A stretch of DNA of 64,000 nt, taken from the NCBI GenBank assembly GCA_016191395.1, contig JACPOS010000002.1:1-64000 (forward strand). The letters are read 5' to 3'. The stretch's first letter is position 1. Each line of letters opens with the position of its first letter. Origin of the DNA: Chloroflexota bacterium. Lineage in GTDB: Bacteria > Chloroflexota > Limnocylindria > Limnocylindrales > CSP1-4. The translations under genes were made by a program, and so were the position numbers. Under the pieces are notes generated by a model. The model ran no database searches, was not told the origin of the DNA, and saw only the letters and a list, made by a program, of their open reading frames with translations. Below are positions 8,335 through 15,997 of this stretch, piece by piece.

Positions 8335-9065
8335 ACCTTGCCCTGGTCGCGATCGTCCTCGCGATCGTGGCCGGCGCGGTGGTCGCGGTGTCCACCCGCG
8401 AGTCGGCCGGCGCTGCGATCGGGCTTGCCGTCTCGCTGGTTGCCGCGGCGCTGTTCTTCGATCCCCTGCCCTCCGCCGCGGTCCTCGGCGTCCGGATCGT
8501 CGCTGCGCTGCTGGCCGCCGCCCTCGTGCGCTGGGCGGGCCGGCATGGCACGCGCCAGCTCTCGGCGCTCGGCTGGCCGGGCGAGGCGCTGCTGGCCACG
8601 GCGGCGGCGGTTGCGGGGCTCGGTGTCGCCGTTGGCCTTGCGTCCATCGGAATCGGCGGCGGCGGACCCGGGGGATCCGGCGATGAAGGGGCGCCCGCAA
8701 TCCTGCAGCCCGCCTCGATCACCGCGATGGCCCTGCTGGTGGGCGCCGGCTGCGGCCTGCTTGTCCTTGGCGCGGCGCCGCTGGTGCATGGGCGGCAGAG
8801 CGTGCGTCGGGCGATCGGCCTGGTGCTCGTGACCCAGGCGGTCCTGCTCATCCGCGTCGGGCTCGCCGGCGCGGCCAGTGATCTCGAGGAGGTCGCCCGC
8901 GCCGCGCTGCTCGTCACTTCCGCGGCGAGTGGAGCCGCCCTCGCCCGGGCCGCCGCGGCGGCAGCAGCTGCGCGACGCGGCGACCGGGACGGCGACGGCG
9001 ACGCAGACGCGGACGGGGACCCGATCTCCACGACCACCGCTCGACGCCCGAGCACGTCGGCATGA
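8331..9065 (+). CDS. Integral membrane protein, possible partner of the antiporter-like protein
   Basis: 244-residue hydrophobic protein with about six or seven membrane segments, not assignable by eye to a named family. The start is the ATG at 8331, which overlaps the lepB stop as ATGA. A mid-protein loop is glycine-rich (GIGGGGPGGSGDEG) and the tail is alanine-rich, then strongly acidic (GDRDGDGDADADGD). It overlaps the next gene by ATGA, so the two are almost certainly translated together. By position it could be a small-subunit analogue (NuoJ, NuoK or HyfE type) for its neighbour, but no diagnostic motif supports that. Confidence 0.55.
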   Translation: MNLALVAIVLAIVAGAVVAVSTRESAGAAIGLAVSLVAAALFFDPLPSAAVLGVRIVAALLAAALVRWAGRHGTRQLSALGWPGEALLATAAAVAGLGVAVGLASIGIGGGGPGGSGDEGAPAILQPASITAMALLVGAGCGLLVLGAAPLVHGRQSVRRAIGLVLVTQAVLLIRVGLAGAASDLEEVARAALLVTSAASGAALARAAAAAAAARRGDRDGDGDADADGDPISTTTARRPSTSA

Positions 9066-10522
9066 CCCTCTTCCTGCTCACCTCCGTCGCCCTCGGTGCC
9101 GGGATCGCGACGATCCTGATCGGCGACGTCCGCCGGGACCTTGCCCTCGTGATCGGCTTCGTCGCGAGCGTCGTCGTGTTCGCCATCGCCCTGGCGATGC
9201 CGCCGGAGGAATCCGTCGTGGTCGGCCAGGTTGGCCTCGTGGGCACGCCCCTGGTGCGCGCGATGACCGTCGCGTGGTCCGCAAGCCTGGCGGTCGTCAG
9301 CCTCCTGGAGCTCGAGGTCGGGGGTCGCCCGACGGTGACGGGTCCGTCGCTCATCGGTCTGGCGGTCGGCGCGCTGGCACTCTCGACGCCGGACCCGGCC
9401 ATCGCCGTGACGACGCTCGCGGCCGGTGCCGTCGCAGGCGTCCTCGTGCCCGGGTTGTACGGCTGGCTGGATGGCCCCGGATCCACCACGCGGCTCCCGA
9501 CGACCAGTCGCGGCGTCCTCGCCATCCTCGGCTCCGGCCTGGTGGCCATCGTGGCCATCGCGTGGGGCGCGTCGGCGGCGGGTCCGCTCGGTGGGACCGG
9601 GCTTCTCCAGGACGGCACCGACGCGCGCCTCGCGACCGGCCTGGCCCTCGTGACGATCGTGGTGGCCGTGGCGCTTCGGACCGGGATGATCCCGTTCCAC
9701 GTGTGGGCGGCGCGGTTCATGGAGGGCGTGAGCCCCCTTGCCATCCCGGCGGCATTCACGTGGGGGACTGCAGCATTCGTCCTGGCCGCGCTCGACTGGA
9801 GCCAGGTCGCCCTCGGTCCGACGGCGGCTGGCGAGGTGGAGCGGCTGCTGATCATCGGGCTGGGTCTGGTCAGTGTCGTGCTCGGTGGGCTGGCCGCGAT
9901 GCTGCACGACGACATCGAGCACGTGCTCGGCTATTCGATCCTCGCCGACGCCGGGGTGGCGGTCCTCGCCTTCGCGTCGCTGGAGCCCGCGGCTGCCGCA
10001 GCGGCGCGTGACTGGCTCGTCGCGAGCGCGACGGTCAAGACCGCCCTCGCGGGGTGGGCCGCGGTGGTCCGCGCCATCTACGGCGGCCATCGGCTCGCCG
10101 AGCTCGGCGGCTGGGCCAGGCGCTCGCCGGTCCTGGGGCTCGCGTTCACCGGCATTCTCGTCGCCGCCATCGGCCTGCCGGGGATGGCCCTGTTCGACGC
10201 TCGCTCCACGCTCATCACCGGGGCGACCGGCGGGATCGGCGGGCTGCTCACGCTCGCAGTCGCCGCGATGCCGGCGATCTACCTCGGGCGTATCGCTCTC
10301 TCCGGGATCGCGCCGATCACCGCGGCGGTCGGCACGGGTCCGTCCGGCTGGCCAACCTGGACGGGCGGGCGCGCCGCGGGTTGGTCCGGCGGGCCGCTCG
10401 TGCAGGCGATCCGGGCAGTACCGACGGAGCTGCGCGCGAATCGGGCGCCCCTGATGGCGGTTGGTGTGGTTGCCCTCGCCGCCATGGCGCTGGCAACGGC
10501 GATGGGCGGCGCCGGCGGCTGA
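9062..10522 (+). CDS. Proton-conducting antiporter-like membrane protein (NuoN/MrpD-related)
   Basis: 486-residue polytopic protein with roughly 12-14 hydrophobic segments. RTGMIPFHVWAARFMEG corresponds to the K-x-x-x-x-PFH-x-W region of NuoL/M/N and MrpA/D proteins, with arginine where those usually have lysine. HDDIEHVLGYSILADAGV corresponds to their conserved LAYSS-x-x-x-G segment. A membrane lysine follows in SATVKTALAGW. Such proteins move protons or Na+ within complex I, Mrp antiporters or membrane hydrogenases. No other subunit of those complexes lies nearby except the preceding membrane protein, so its partner complex is unknown. Confidence 0.72.
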   Translation: MTLFLLTSVALGAGIATILIGDVRRDLALVIGFVASVVVFAIALAMPPEESVVVGQVGLVGTPLVRAMTVAWSASLAVVSLLELEVGGRPTVTGPSLIGLAVGALALSTPDPAIAVTTLAAGAVAGVLVPGLYGWLDGPGSTTRLPTTSRGVLAILGSGLVAIVAIAWGASAAGPLGGTGLLQDGTDARLATGLALVTIVVAVALRTGMIPFHVWAARFMEGVSPLAIPAAFTWGTAAFVLAALDWSQVALGPTAAGEVERLLIIGLGLVSVVLGGLAAMLHDDIEHVLGYSILADAGVAVLAFASLEPAAAAAARDWLVASATVKTALAGWAAVVRAIYGGHRLAELGGWARRSPVLGLAFTGILVAAIGLPGMALFDARSTLITGATGGIGGLLTLAVAAMPAIYLGRIALSGIAPITAAVGTGPSGWPTWTGGRAAGWSGGPLVQAIRAVPTELRANRAPLMAVGVVALAAMALATAMGGAGG

Positions 10523-10556
10523 TCAGCCGCGCACGGCCGCCGGTCGTCCCGGCCGG

Positions 10557-11018
10557 TCAGTCGCCCGGCGCGAGCACCCAGCGATCGATCTCGCGGCCGT
10601 AGTCGAGCAGCTCGCCGGGCTTGAACCACAGGGCCAGCTCGGCGGTTGCCGTCTCCGGGCCGTCAGATGCGTGGACCAGGTTCTGCGCGGTCTCCACGGC
10701 CAGGTCGCCGCGGATGGAGCCTGCCGCGGCTTCGTGCGGCCGCGTCGCGCCGACCATCGTCCTGACCGCGAGGATCGCGTTCGGTCCTTCGAGCGCCAGC
10801 GCGACGAGCGGGCCGGACGTGATGAAGTCCAGGAGGCCCTCGTAGAAGGGCTTGCCGCGATGGACGGCGTAGTGGCGCTCGGCGAGCGCCCGGTCGGCGT
10901 GGACGAGCTTCAGGCCGACGAGCTTCAGGCCGCGCTCCTCGAAGCGACCGAGGATGTGGCCGACGAGCAGGCGCTGCACGCCGTCTGGCTTGACGAGGAC
11001 GAGGGTGCGTTCGGTCAC
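10557..11018 (-). CDS. ndk: Nucleoside-diphosphate kinase
   Basis: 153-residue cytoplasmic kinase that equilibrates nucleoside tri- and diphosphates through a phosphohistidine. The N-terminus TERTLVLVKPDGVQR and the active-site region NLVHASDG, with the catalytic histidine, are diagnostic. The start is GTG at 11018, overlapping the stop of the preceding gene as GTGA. It is the last gene of an M16 peptidase-repeat protein-ndk operon and converges with the antiporter-like gene across 34 bp. Confidence 0.96.
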   Translation of the reverse strand: MTERTLVLVKPDGVQRLLVGHILGRFEERGLKLVGLKLVHADRALAERHYAVHRGKPFYEGLLDFITSGPLVALALEGPNAILAVRTMVGATRPHEAAAGSIRGDLAVETAQNLVHASDGPETATAELALWFKPGELLDYGREIDRWVLAPGD

Positions 11019-11746
11019 GGGGCCTCCAGGGTTTCAGCGGCCGCGTCGAAGGCGGCCTCGGCTTCGAGGTGTCGGCCCAGCAGGCGCTGGGCGTCGCCGC
11101 GCAGGAGCGCGGCCTCGGGTTCGCGGCGAAGGTGCAGGGCGGCAAGGACCAGGGGCGCGAGGTTGGGGTCGTGGCGGAGCACGAGGGCGAGCCGCAGGAA
11201 CGCGCGGTCGGGCCGCGACTCCAGCTCCGCGCGCGCCCGCGCCAGCTCGGCGCTGGGGTCCAGCTGGCCCTTCATGCGACGCTCGGTCCCCACGACGTGG
11301 CGGTAGACCTCGGTCGGCGTCTCGTCCTTCACGGGAGTCCGATCCACGGGACCCGCGGGCCAGAACGCACGCCGCGGCATGCCCGCGAACATCGCGTCGA
11401 GCGCGACGGCATCCGATGCCGGCAGACGGTCCATGAGGGCTCGCGCGTCGTCGGGACGGCCGTCGACGGCGGCCGCCTCTGCCACGATGCACAGCGCGAT
11501 GTCGTCCGAGCCGCCGGCGTCGATGTGAGCCTGTGCGGCGTCGGCCGCCGCGGACACATCACCGGTTCGCCAGCGGGCCTCCGCGAGGACAGCGAGGCTC
11601 GTGGTGTCGAGGAGCTCGCGGCGATGGAGGTCCTCCAGCTCCGCTCGGGCGAGCGTGAGCTGGCCCAGGCGCAGGTGAACTCGGGCAACCCGGACGTCAT
11701 CGGCGTCAGGCGCGACGCCGGGTGCGGGCGCGGAGGTCGGCGTCAT
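11015..11746 (-). CDS. Helical repeat protein, TPR-like, function unknown
   Basis: 243-residue soluble protein rich in Ala, Leu and Arg, with several helix-turn-helix units of the kind seen in tetratricopeptide repeats (ARVHLRLGQLTLARAELEDL and LLRGDAQRLLGRHLEAEAAF). No catalytic motif was seen. Both ends overlap neighbours by four bases: ATGA with the M16 peptidase upstream and GTGA with ndk downstream. Such tight coupling suggests it is made with the peptidase. A scaffolding role is the default guess. Confidence 0.6.
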   Translation of the reverse strand: MTPTSAPAPGVAPDADDVRVARVHLRLGQLTLARAELEDLHRRELLDTTSLAVLAEARWRTGDVSAAADAAQAHIDAGGSDDIALCIVAEAAAVDGRPDDARALMDRLPASDAVALDAMFAGMPRRAFWPAGPVDRTPVKDETPTEVYRHVVGTERRMKGQLDPSAELARARAELESRPDRAFLRLALVLRHDPNLAPLVLAALHLRREPEAALLRGDAQRLLGRHLEAEAAFDAAAETLEAP

Positions 11747-13011
11747 GCGGACAGTTTGAGGTGTCGGTCGAGTCCGCGGAGCGATCGCGCGGGCGCGACG
11801 ACCGCGAGCCGCAGCAGGTGCTCGCGGAACAGGGACCCGGCAATGCGCGAGAGGTCCGCCGCGGTGACCCGTTCCACCTCGCCGAGCGCCTCGTCGAGGG
11901 TCAGCACCCGGTCGTGCATCGCCTCCTGGCCGCCGATCCAGGACGCGAGGTGTCGCGTCTCCTCCATGCGCAGCTCGAGGCCCCCGGACAGGTACGCCTT
12001 GGCCTTTGCCAGCTCGTCCTCGCCGACGGCGTCGTCGCGCAGGAACCGAAGCTCGTGCAGGATCGCGTCGAGGGCGCTCCCGACCCTGCCCGGATCCACG
12101 CCCGCGGACACCTGGAGTGCCCCCGCGTCGGCGTACTCCACGACGCCCGAGGACACGTCGTACGCGAGCGCGTCGCGATCGACGAGCGAGAGGAACAGCC
12201 GGCTGCTCATCCCATCGCCCAGGATCGCGTTGAGCACCGAGAGCGCCCACGCGTCCGGATGATCGCGCGGCAGCGCGGGCACGCCGACCACGAGCTGGGC
12301 CTGGGTGGTGTCGCGGCGGCCGGTCAACACCCGCTCGCCGGCCGGGAGCGCGGGCGCGGGATCGAACCGATGGATCGCGCCGTTGCCGCGCCCGAACGTC
12401 CGGGCCGTCAGCTCCACCGCGGCGGCGTGGGCGAAGTCACCCGCGAGGGCGACCACCGTGTTCGCGGGCCGGTAGGTCGCCTGCCAGAACGCCCGGATCC
12501 CGGCCGCCGGCAGCGACCGGACGTCCGATTCCTCACCGCAGATCTCGCGACCCAGCGCGTTCGCGCCGAACATGGCCTGCTGGAACAGGATCTGGGCCAT
12601 CTCGCCGGGGTCGTCCAGGTAGCCGCGGATCTCCTCGATGATCACAGCGCGCTCGCGATCGATCTCGCCCGGATCGAGGGCCGGCCGGCAGATCAGCTCG
12701 CCGAGGACCGTCATGGCGCGCTCCGTCTCGCGGCGCGGAACGCGGACCCAGTACACGGTGGCCTCGCGGTCCGTGGCCGCATTGAACGAGCCGCCGACGC
12801 CTTCGATGGCCTCGCTGAGGGCGCGCGTGGACGGGTACGCCGCCGTCCCCTTGAACGTCAGGTGCTCCAGGAAGTGCGCCATGCCCACCTGCTCCGGCGC
12901 CTCGAGGCGCGACCCGGCCGGCACGTACGCGGCGATCGAGACCGATCGGGCGGCGGGCAGCTGTGCGGTGATCACGCGCGGCCCGTCGGCCAGCGTCGTC
13001 CGTTCGAACAT
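11743..13011 (-). CDS. M16 family zinc peptidase (processing-peptidase type)
   Basis: 422-residue peptidase of the pitrilysin/mitochondrial processing peptidase family. The inverted zinc motif H-x-x-E-H is intact as HFLEH (residues 46-50), and the distal glutamate lies in ERAVIIEEI. The length matches single-chain bacterial members (PqqL/YmxG type) that function as dimers or with a partner. No signal peptide is apparent, so it should act in the cytoplasm. The ATG at 13011 lies 7 nt after a TACCAT box, consistent with a leaderless message. Confidence 0.9.
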   Translation of the reverse strand: MFERTTLADGPRVITAQLPAARSVSIAAYVPAGSRLEAPEQVGMAHFLEHLTFKGTAAYPSTRALSEAIEGVGGSFNAATDREATVYWVRVPRRETERAMTVLGELICRPALDPGEIDRERAVIIEEIRGYLDDPGEMAQILFQQAMFGANALGREICGEESDVRSLPAAGIRAFWQATYRPANTVVALAGDFAHAAAVELTARTFGRGNGAIHRFDPAPALPAGERVLTGRRDTTQAQLVVGVPALPRDHPDAWALSVLNAILGDGMSSRLFLSLVDRDALAYDVSSGVVEYADAGALQVSAGVDPGRVGSALDAILHELRFLRDDAVGEDELAKAKAYLSGGLELRMEETRHLASWIGGQEAMHDRVLTLDEALGEVERVTAADLSRIAGSLFREHLLRLAVVAPARSLRGLDRHLKLSA

Positions 13012-13018
13012 CCCCGGG

Positions 13019-13024
13019 ATGGTA
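13019..13024 (-). promoter_or_regulatory. Predicted -10 box of the M16 peptidase operon
   Basis: TACCAT on the minus strand, ending 7 nt before the ATG of the M16 gene. It directly abuts the base of the 13025-13055 hairpin, so the hairpin occupies the whole spacer and -35 region of this promoter. Confidence 0.5.
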
Positions 13025-13055
13025 AGCGGCCGGCGCCCGAGGGGCGCCGGCCGCT
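13025..13055 (-). terminator. Hairpin between the permease and M16 peptidase genes
   Basis: A perfect 14-bp stem (AGCGGCCGGCGCCC and its complement) closes on a 3-nt GAG loop, 22 nt past the permease stop codon on the minus strand. Its strength and position fit an intrinsic-type terminator, although no run of T follows, as is common in very GC-rich genomes. Confidence 0.6.
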
Positions 13056-13077
13056 GCCGTTTCGAGATCGTCGATGG

Positions 13078-14451
13078 CTACTTGGGCAGGACGGACGGGA
13101 TCCAGTTCTGCATGAAGAACACGAGGAATGCGGCCGAGACGACCCACATGAGGGTGTGGACTTCGCTCATCTTGCCGCGGACCACCTTGATGACGACCCA
13201 CGAGATGAAGCCGGCACCGATGCCGACCGTGATGTCGTAGGTGAGTGGCATCAGGATCATGGTGAGGAGGGCCGGGAGGCCATCCTCGATGTCCGCGACG
13301 TTGATGTCCTTGACCTGCGTGAACATGAGGTAGCCCACGAGGACCAGGGCGGGCGCCGTCGCGACGCTCGGGATGATCCCGGCGAGGGGGGCGAGGAGGA
13401 TCGCGAGCAGGAACAGCACGCCGGTGGTCACCGACGCGAAGCCGGTCTTGGCACCCTCGGCGACTCCCGCGGCGCTCTCGATGTACGTCGTGTTCGAGGA
13501 AACGCCACCGAGGCCGCCGACGGCCGCCGCGATGCTGTCGACGAGGAGCACCTTGCCCACGCCGGGCACCGAGCCGTCCTCGTTCGCGAGGCCGGCCTCG
13601 GCTGCGACGCCGGTGACCGTGCCCATCGTGTCGAAGAAGTCCGTCAGCATGATCGCGAAGATCACGAGGATCGCGGTCAGGATCGGGAGCACGCTGAAGA
13701 TGTTCGTCAGGTCGAAGTGGCCCAGCGTCGAGAAGTTCGGCGTGAGGGTCATCGTCGCCGGGATCTTGGTGACGCCCGCCGCGAGGGCGACGAGCGTGGT
13801 GCCCAGGATCGAGATGATCAGGGCCGCCTTGATCTTGCGCGCCCACAGGACGATCGTGATCGCGAGGCCGAACAGGAAGATGAACTGCGCGGGCGTGGTC
13901 GGGAACGACACGGTGACGAGCGTTCCGGCGCAGACCGGGAGCGGCACGAACGGCGAGCAGCCGGATACGACGAGGCCGCCGTTCGCGAAGCCGATGAACA
14001 GGATGAACAGGCCGATGCCGGCGCCGATCGCGCGCTTGAGCGCGAGCGGGACGGCATTCATGACGGCCTCGCGGAAGCCGACGAGGACGAGCACCGTCAC
14101 GGCGAGGCCTTCGAGCACGATGACGCCCATGGCGCCGTCCGGAGTGAGGCCGCGGCCGGTGAGGCTGAACGCCACGATGGCGTTGATGCCCAGACCGGCG
14201 GCCAGCGCGAGCGGGTAGTTGGCCCACGCGCCCATCGCGATGGTCATGATCCCGGCGATGAGGGCCGTGCCCGCGGACAGGGCAATGCGCCCCGGGTCGT
14301 CGGCCGCGAGCTTGAAGCCGTCACCGAGGATGCTCGCGTTCAGGAACACGATGTAGACCATGACCATGAACGTGGTCAGGCCGCCGCGCATCTCCGTGAC
14401 GAGGTCCGTGCCCCGTTCGGAGAACTTGAAGTAGCTGGCGATCGCGCTCAC
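13078..14451 (-). CDS. NCS2/AzgA-type purine permease
   Basis: 457-residue transporter with about 12-14 membrane segments, in the xanthine/uracil permease superfamily and closest by eye to the adenine/guanine/hypoxanthine branch. Supporting motifs are LTDFFDTMGTVTGVAAEAGL and SSNTTYIESAAGVAEGAKTG. An upstream in-frame ATG exists at 14472, but GTG at 14451 is preferred because the upstream GGAGGAGGG then acts as a Shine-Dalgarno. A purine-breakdown cluster occurs at 61.8-64 kb, but nothing here links the two. The exact base transported cannot be inferred. Confidence 0.85.
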   Translation of the reverse strand: MSAIASYFKFSERGTDLVTEMRGGLTTFMVMVYIVFLNASILGDGFKLAADDPGRIALSAGTALIAGIMTIAMGAWANYPLALAAGLGINAIVAFSLTGRGLTPDGAMGVIVLEGLAVTVLVLVGFREAVMNAVPLALKRAIGAGIGLFILFIGFANGGLVVSGCSPFVPLPVCAGTLVTVSFPTTPAQFIFLFGLAITIVLWARKIKAALIISILGTTLVALAAGVTKIPATMTLTPNFSTLGHFDLTNIFSVLPILTAILVIFAIMLTDFFDTMGTVTGVAAEAGLANEDGSVPGVGKVLLVDSIAAAVGGLGGVSSNTTYIESAAGVAEGAKTGFASVTTGVLFLLAILLAPLAGIIPSVATAPALVLVGYLMFTQVKDINVADIEDGLPALLTMILMPLTYDITVGIGAGFISWVVIKVVRGKMSEVHTLMWVVSAAFLVFFMQNWIPSVLPK

Positions 14452-14559
14452 CGGATGTCTACCCTCCTCCACTGGCGCGTGTCACGCCCGGGCAAGGGGC
14501 GCGGACGCAGCTCCCTCCTCGCGAGCCCTGGGCAGGGCTCGTCAATCGCGGCGATGGTA
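14452..14559 (-). promoter_or_regulatory. Predicted promoter and structured leader of the purine permease
   Basis: A TACCAT box (14554-14559) would start transcription near 14547. The transcript would begin almost at once with a perfect 8-bp hairpin (CGAGCCCT-GGGC-AGGGCTCG on the plus strand, 14522-14541), followed by about 70 nt ending in the GGAGGAGGG ribosome site. A hairpin at the 5' end can stabilise RNA or take part in regulation. No match to a known purine riboswitch was recognised. Confidence 0.35.
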
Positions 14560-14636
14560 CGCCCGCGTCGTGTGGGATTTTCCGGATTTGCGCAGGCCCG
14601 CTCGAGACCGCGCGGCGGCGCCCGCAGGCGGACTGG

Positions 14637-15083
14637 CTACTCCTCGGCGGAGGCCGAATCGAGCCCGGAGTCGAGGCCCTGGAGCTCCATCTGGACGTAG
14701 CCGGTGGTGTCGAACGCGAGCTGCTGCGGCTCGAAGGGTGAGCCCGTGCCATCGCCGCCCGGCGTGAACTCCACGACCACCGACTCGTCGCCCTGGACCA
14801 GCGTGTAGACGAGGAGCTGGTCTGGTCGCGTCATGAAGTCGAGGTGCTCGAACGAATCGACGTTGAGCGTGATCGCGATCGGGGTGAAGTACGTGGAGAC
14901 GTCCGGCTGGTCCACCACGATCCGCTCCACCCAGCCCGTGCCATGCGCGGCGACCTCGCGCCCGCGCAGGTATCGATACGACACGGTCTGCTTGAGCAGC
15001 GGCCGCAGGAGGTTGAGCATGTCCTCGCGGCTGGAGACCACGCCCTGGTTCACGAAGAACTTGGCCGGCGGCTGGCTGGACAC
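14637..15083 (-). CDS. Conserved-looking protein of unknown function, 148 residues
   Basis: I do not recognise this protein. It is soluble, with mixed alpha/beta character and an acidic C-terminus (QGLDSGLDSASAEE). Internal text such as VSTYFTPIAITLNVDSFEHL and FMTRPDQLLVYTLVQGDE suggests a beta-rich core. An in-frame ATG at 15146 lies upstream of the likely promoter (TACCAT, 15127-15132). The GTG at 15083 has an excellent GGAGGAGGA site 5-6 nt before it, so that start is used here. It is divergent from coaX and upstream of the permease on the same strand, with 185 bp between. Confidence 0.6.
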   Translation of the reverse strand: MSSQPPAKFFVNQGVVSSREDMLNLLRPLLKQTVSYRYLRGREVAAHGTGWVERIVVDQPDVSTYFTPIAITLNVDSFEHLDFMTRPDQLLVYTLVQGDESVVVEFTPGGDGTGSPFEPQQLAFDTTGYVQMELQGLDSGLDSASAEE

Positions 15084-15126
15084 GAGCTCCTCCTCCGGGG
15101 CAGCGGGTCTGGAGGGATCGACGGCG

Positions 15127-15132
15127 ATGGTA
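15127..15132 (-). promoter_or_regulatory. Predicted -10 box of the 148-residue gene
   Basis: TACCAT on the minus strand, about 44 nt before a GTG start that has a strong GGAGGAGGA ribosome site. It represents the leadered class of promoter in this window. Confidence 0.4.
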
Positions 15133-15172
15133 GCGCGACGGTCCATCCATCGGGCGCTCGAATTCGGCCGCG

Positions 15173-15178
15173 TATGAT
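15173..15178 (+). promoter_or_regulatory. Predicted -10 box of coaX-coaBC-panB
   Basis: TATGAT, a five-of-six match to TATAAT, ending 6 nt before the coaX ATG. There is no room for a Shine-Dalgarno, so the message is probably leaderless. Confidence 0.6.
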
Positions 15179-15184
15179 CCGGCC

Positions 15185-15997
15185 ATGCTCCTTGCGGTGG
15201 ACGTCGGCAACTCCAACGTCACGATCGGGTCGTTCCGCAACGGCTCGCTCGTCGCGGTGCGGCGCGCGGCGACCCCTCGCGGCGGCACGGCCGACGAGCT
15301 GGAGCTGCTCGTCGAGGGTCTCCTGAGCCTGGACGACACGGCGTTCGCGGACGTCTCTGCGGTCGTCGTCGCGTCCGTGGTGCCGGCGGTGACCGCCGCG
15401 CTGGAAGCGGTGACGGCGCGACGCGATCGTCCGCTGCTCATCGCGGGGGCGGGCACCGTGCCGCTGCCGATCCGCGTGGACCGTCCGGGCGAGGTCGGGG
15501 CGGACCGGCTCGTGAATGCACTGGCCGTCGCGCGCCTCCATGGGACGCCCGCGGTCGTCGTGGACCTCGGGACGGCGACCACGTTCGACTGCGTCGCCGG
15601 TGACGGCGCCTTCGTCGGCGGCGCGATCGCGCCTGGCATGGAGCTCGGGCTGGACGCGCTGGCGACACGGACCGCGAAGCTGCCCCGCGTCGAGCTGCGG
15701 ACGCCGGATCGAGCCATCGGGCGAGACACGGTCTCGGCCATCCAGAGCGGGGCCGTCCTGGGCTACCAGGACCTCGTCTCGGGCCTGCTCGGGCGGATCC
15801 GGCGAGAGCTCGCGGACGCGGGCGACGTTTCCGCCGCCGACGTGCATGTCGTGCTCACGGGCGGGCTCTCGGGCATGCCCTGGGCGGACGCGCTGGAGGG
15901 CGTCGAGGCGATCGACCCCGACCTGACGCTCAAGGGCCTCGCGATCCTGCACGCTGAGGTGGCGGGAGGCCAGCCGCTCAAGCTCGAGCTCGCATGA
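15185..15997 (+). CDS. coaX: Type III pantothenate kinase
   Basis: 270-residue cytoplasmic kinase that catalyses the first step of CoA synthesis from pantothenate. The ASKHA-fold phosphate loop is seen as LLAVDVGNSNVTIGSF at the N-terminus, and the second nucleotide loop as VVDLGTATTFDCV. GADRLVNALA is also a CoaX signature. CoaX enzymes are not inhibited by CoA, unlike CoaA. The gene overlaps coaBC by ATGA, so pantothenate phosphorylation and the next two steps are translationally coupled. Confidence 0.95.
   Translation: MLLAVDVGNSNVTIGSFRNGSLVAVRRAATPRGGTADELELLVEGLLSLDDTAFADVSAVVVASVVPAVTAALEAVTARRDRPLLIAGAGTVPLPIRVDRPGEVGADRLVNALAVARLHGTPAVVVDLGTATTFDCVAGDGAFVGGAIAPGMELGLDALATRTAKLPRVELRTPDRAIGRDTVSAIQSGAVLGYQDLVSGLLGRIRRELADAGDVSAADVHVVLTGGLSGMPWADALEGVEAIDPDLTLKGLAILHAEVAGGQPLKLELA

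Noticed and set aside
14452-14640. Purine riboswitch before the permease
   Set aside because: I could not find the conserved three-way-junction loops. Only a simple hairpin and ribosome site are evident.
11722-14700. Plus-strand open frame of 992 codons across the M16 peptidase and permease region
   Set aside because: It is the antisense shadow of real minus-strand genes. The product is an Arg/Asp/His/Glu-rich low-complexity sequence without motifs, and no promoter or ribosome site precedes it.
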